Assembly (NCBI GenBank): GCA_030539285.1
Contig: JAUNSH010000025.1
Span: forward strand, 1-40,377
Origin: Eubacteriales bacterium
GTDB taxonomy: Bacteria; Bacillota; Clostridia; Oscillospirales; Oscillospiraceae
DNA length: 40,377 bases
Reading direction: 5' to 3'
A model generated the notes under the pieces. It ran no database searches. It saw only the letters and a list, made by a program, of their open reading frames with translations, and was not told where the DNA came from. The first letter of the stretch is position 1. Each line of letters starts with the position of its first letter. Below are positions 40,350 through 40,377 of the stretch, one piece after another. The position numbers were made by a program, and so were the translations under genes.

Positions 40350-40377
40350 CAAACTCTGAAATCTCGATTTTTCGCTG

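Overview
The window looks like chromosome from a spore-forming-lineage gut Clostridia, most likely Oscillospiraceae/Ruminococcaceae. The reasons are GC-rich codons in the housekeeping genes, Firmicute-type AGGAGG ribosome sites, an ECF-type transporter, a DegV protein, and a short relic that reads like the end of the sporulation factor SigK. This placement rests on gene style only, not on a database search.

Layout. 0.2-2.4 kb: pnp. 2.5-6.5 kb: a MarR-controlled operon with an iron-type alcohol dehydrogenase, an aldehyde dehydrogenase and a DegV protein. 6.5-7.4 kb: an HxlR regulator divergent from a small cupin. 7.5-10.1 kb (minus): a ZIP metal transporter, then a tightly coupled DUF308 membrane protein, phosphopantetheinyl transferase and TatD nuclease. 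10.1-13.3 kb: two large palindromic repeats, a secreted cadherin-like/SLH protein, and a two-gene ECF transporter core (ATPase and T component) with no visible substrate component. 13.5-22.6 kb (minus): gap, a YerB-like lipoprotein, a peptide-type solute-binding lipoprotein, pgeF, secA and an AlaX-type editing protein. 23.0-26.7 kb (plus): an operon with a zinc-dependent phospholipase C-like protein, a UMF1-type MFS carrier and a GtrII-like membrane glycosyltransferase broken by a frameshift. 26.9-33.0 kb (minus): a DUF2207 membrane protein, then mnmG, a nitroreductase and trmB.

From about 33.1 kb the character changes. A SigK-like 3' relic is followed by an AT-rich AbiTii-type gene, then codB-codA (cytosine uptake and deamination). 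After that comes a run of mobile-element material: an acidic orphan, a truncated group II intron, an orphan gene split by an in-frame TAG, a YedK/HMCES-type SRAP gene, a DUF3990-like gene and the start of a Bro-N phage antirepressor. This reads as a decayed integrated element or phage-derived island running past the right edge.

The strongest non-gene signal is the density of nested palindromes between genes. Several share the same outer arms but carry different cores, or keep the palindrome through paired base changes. A second signal is a duplicated block (about 29.0-29.5 kb and 38.4-38.7 kb) that joins a decayed reading frame to a promoter followed at once by an intrinsic terminator. I saw no rRNA, tRNA, CRISPR array or intact insertion sequence.
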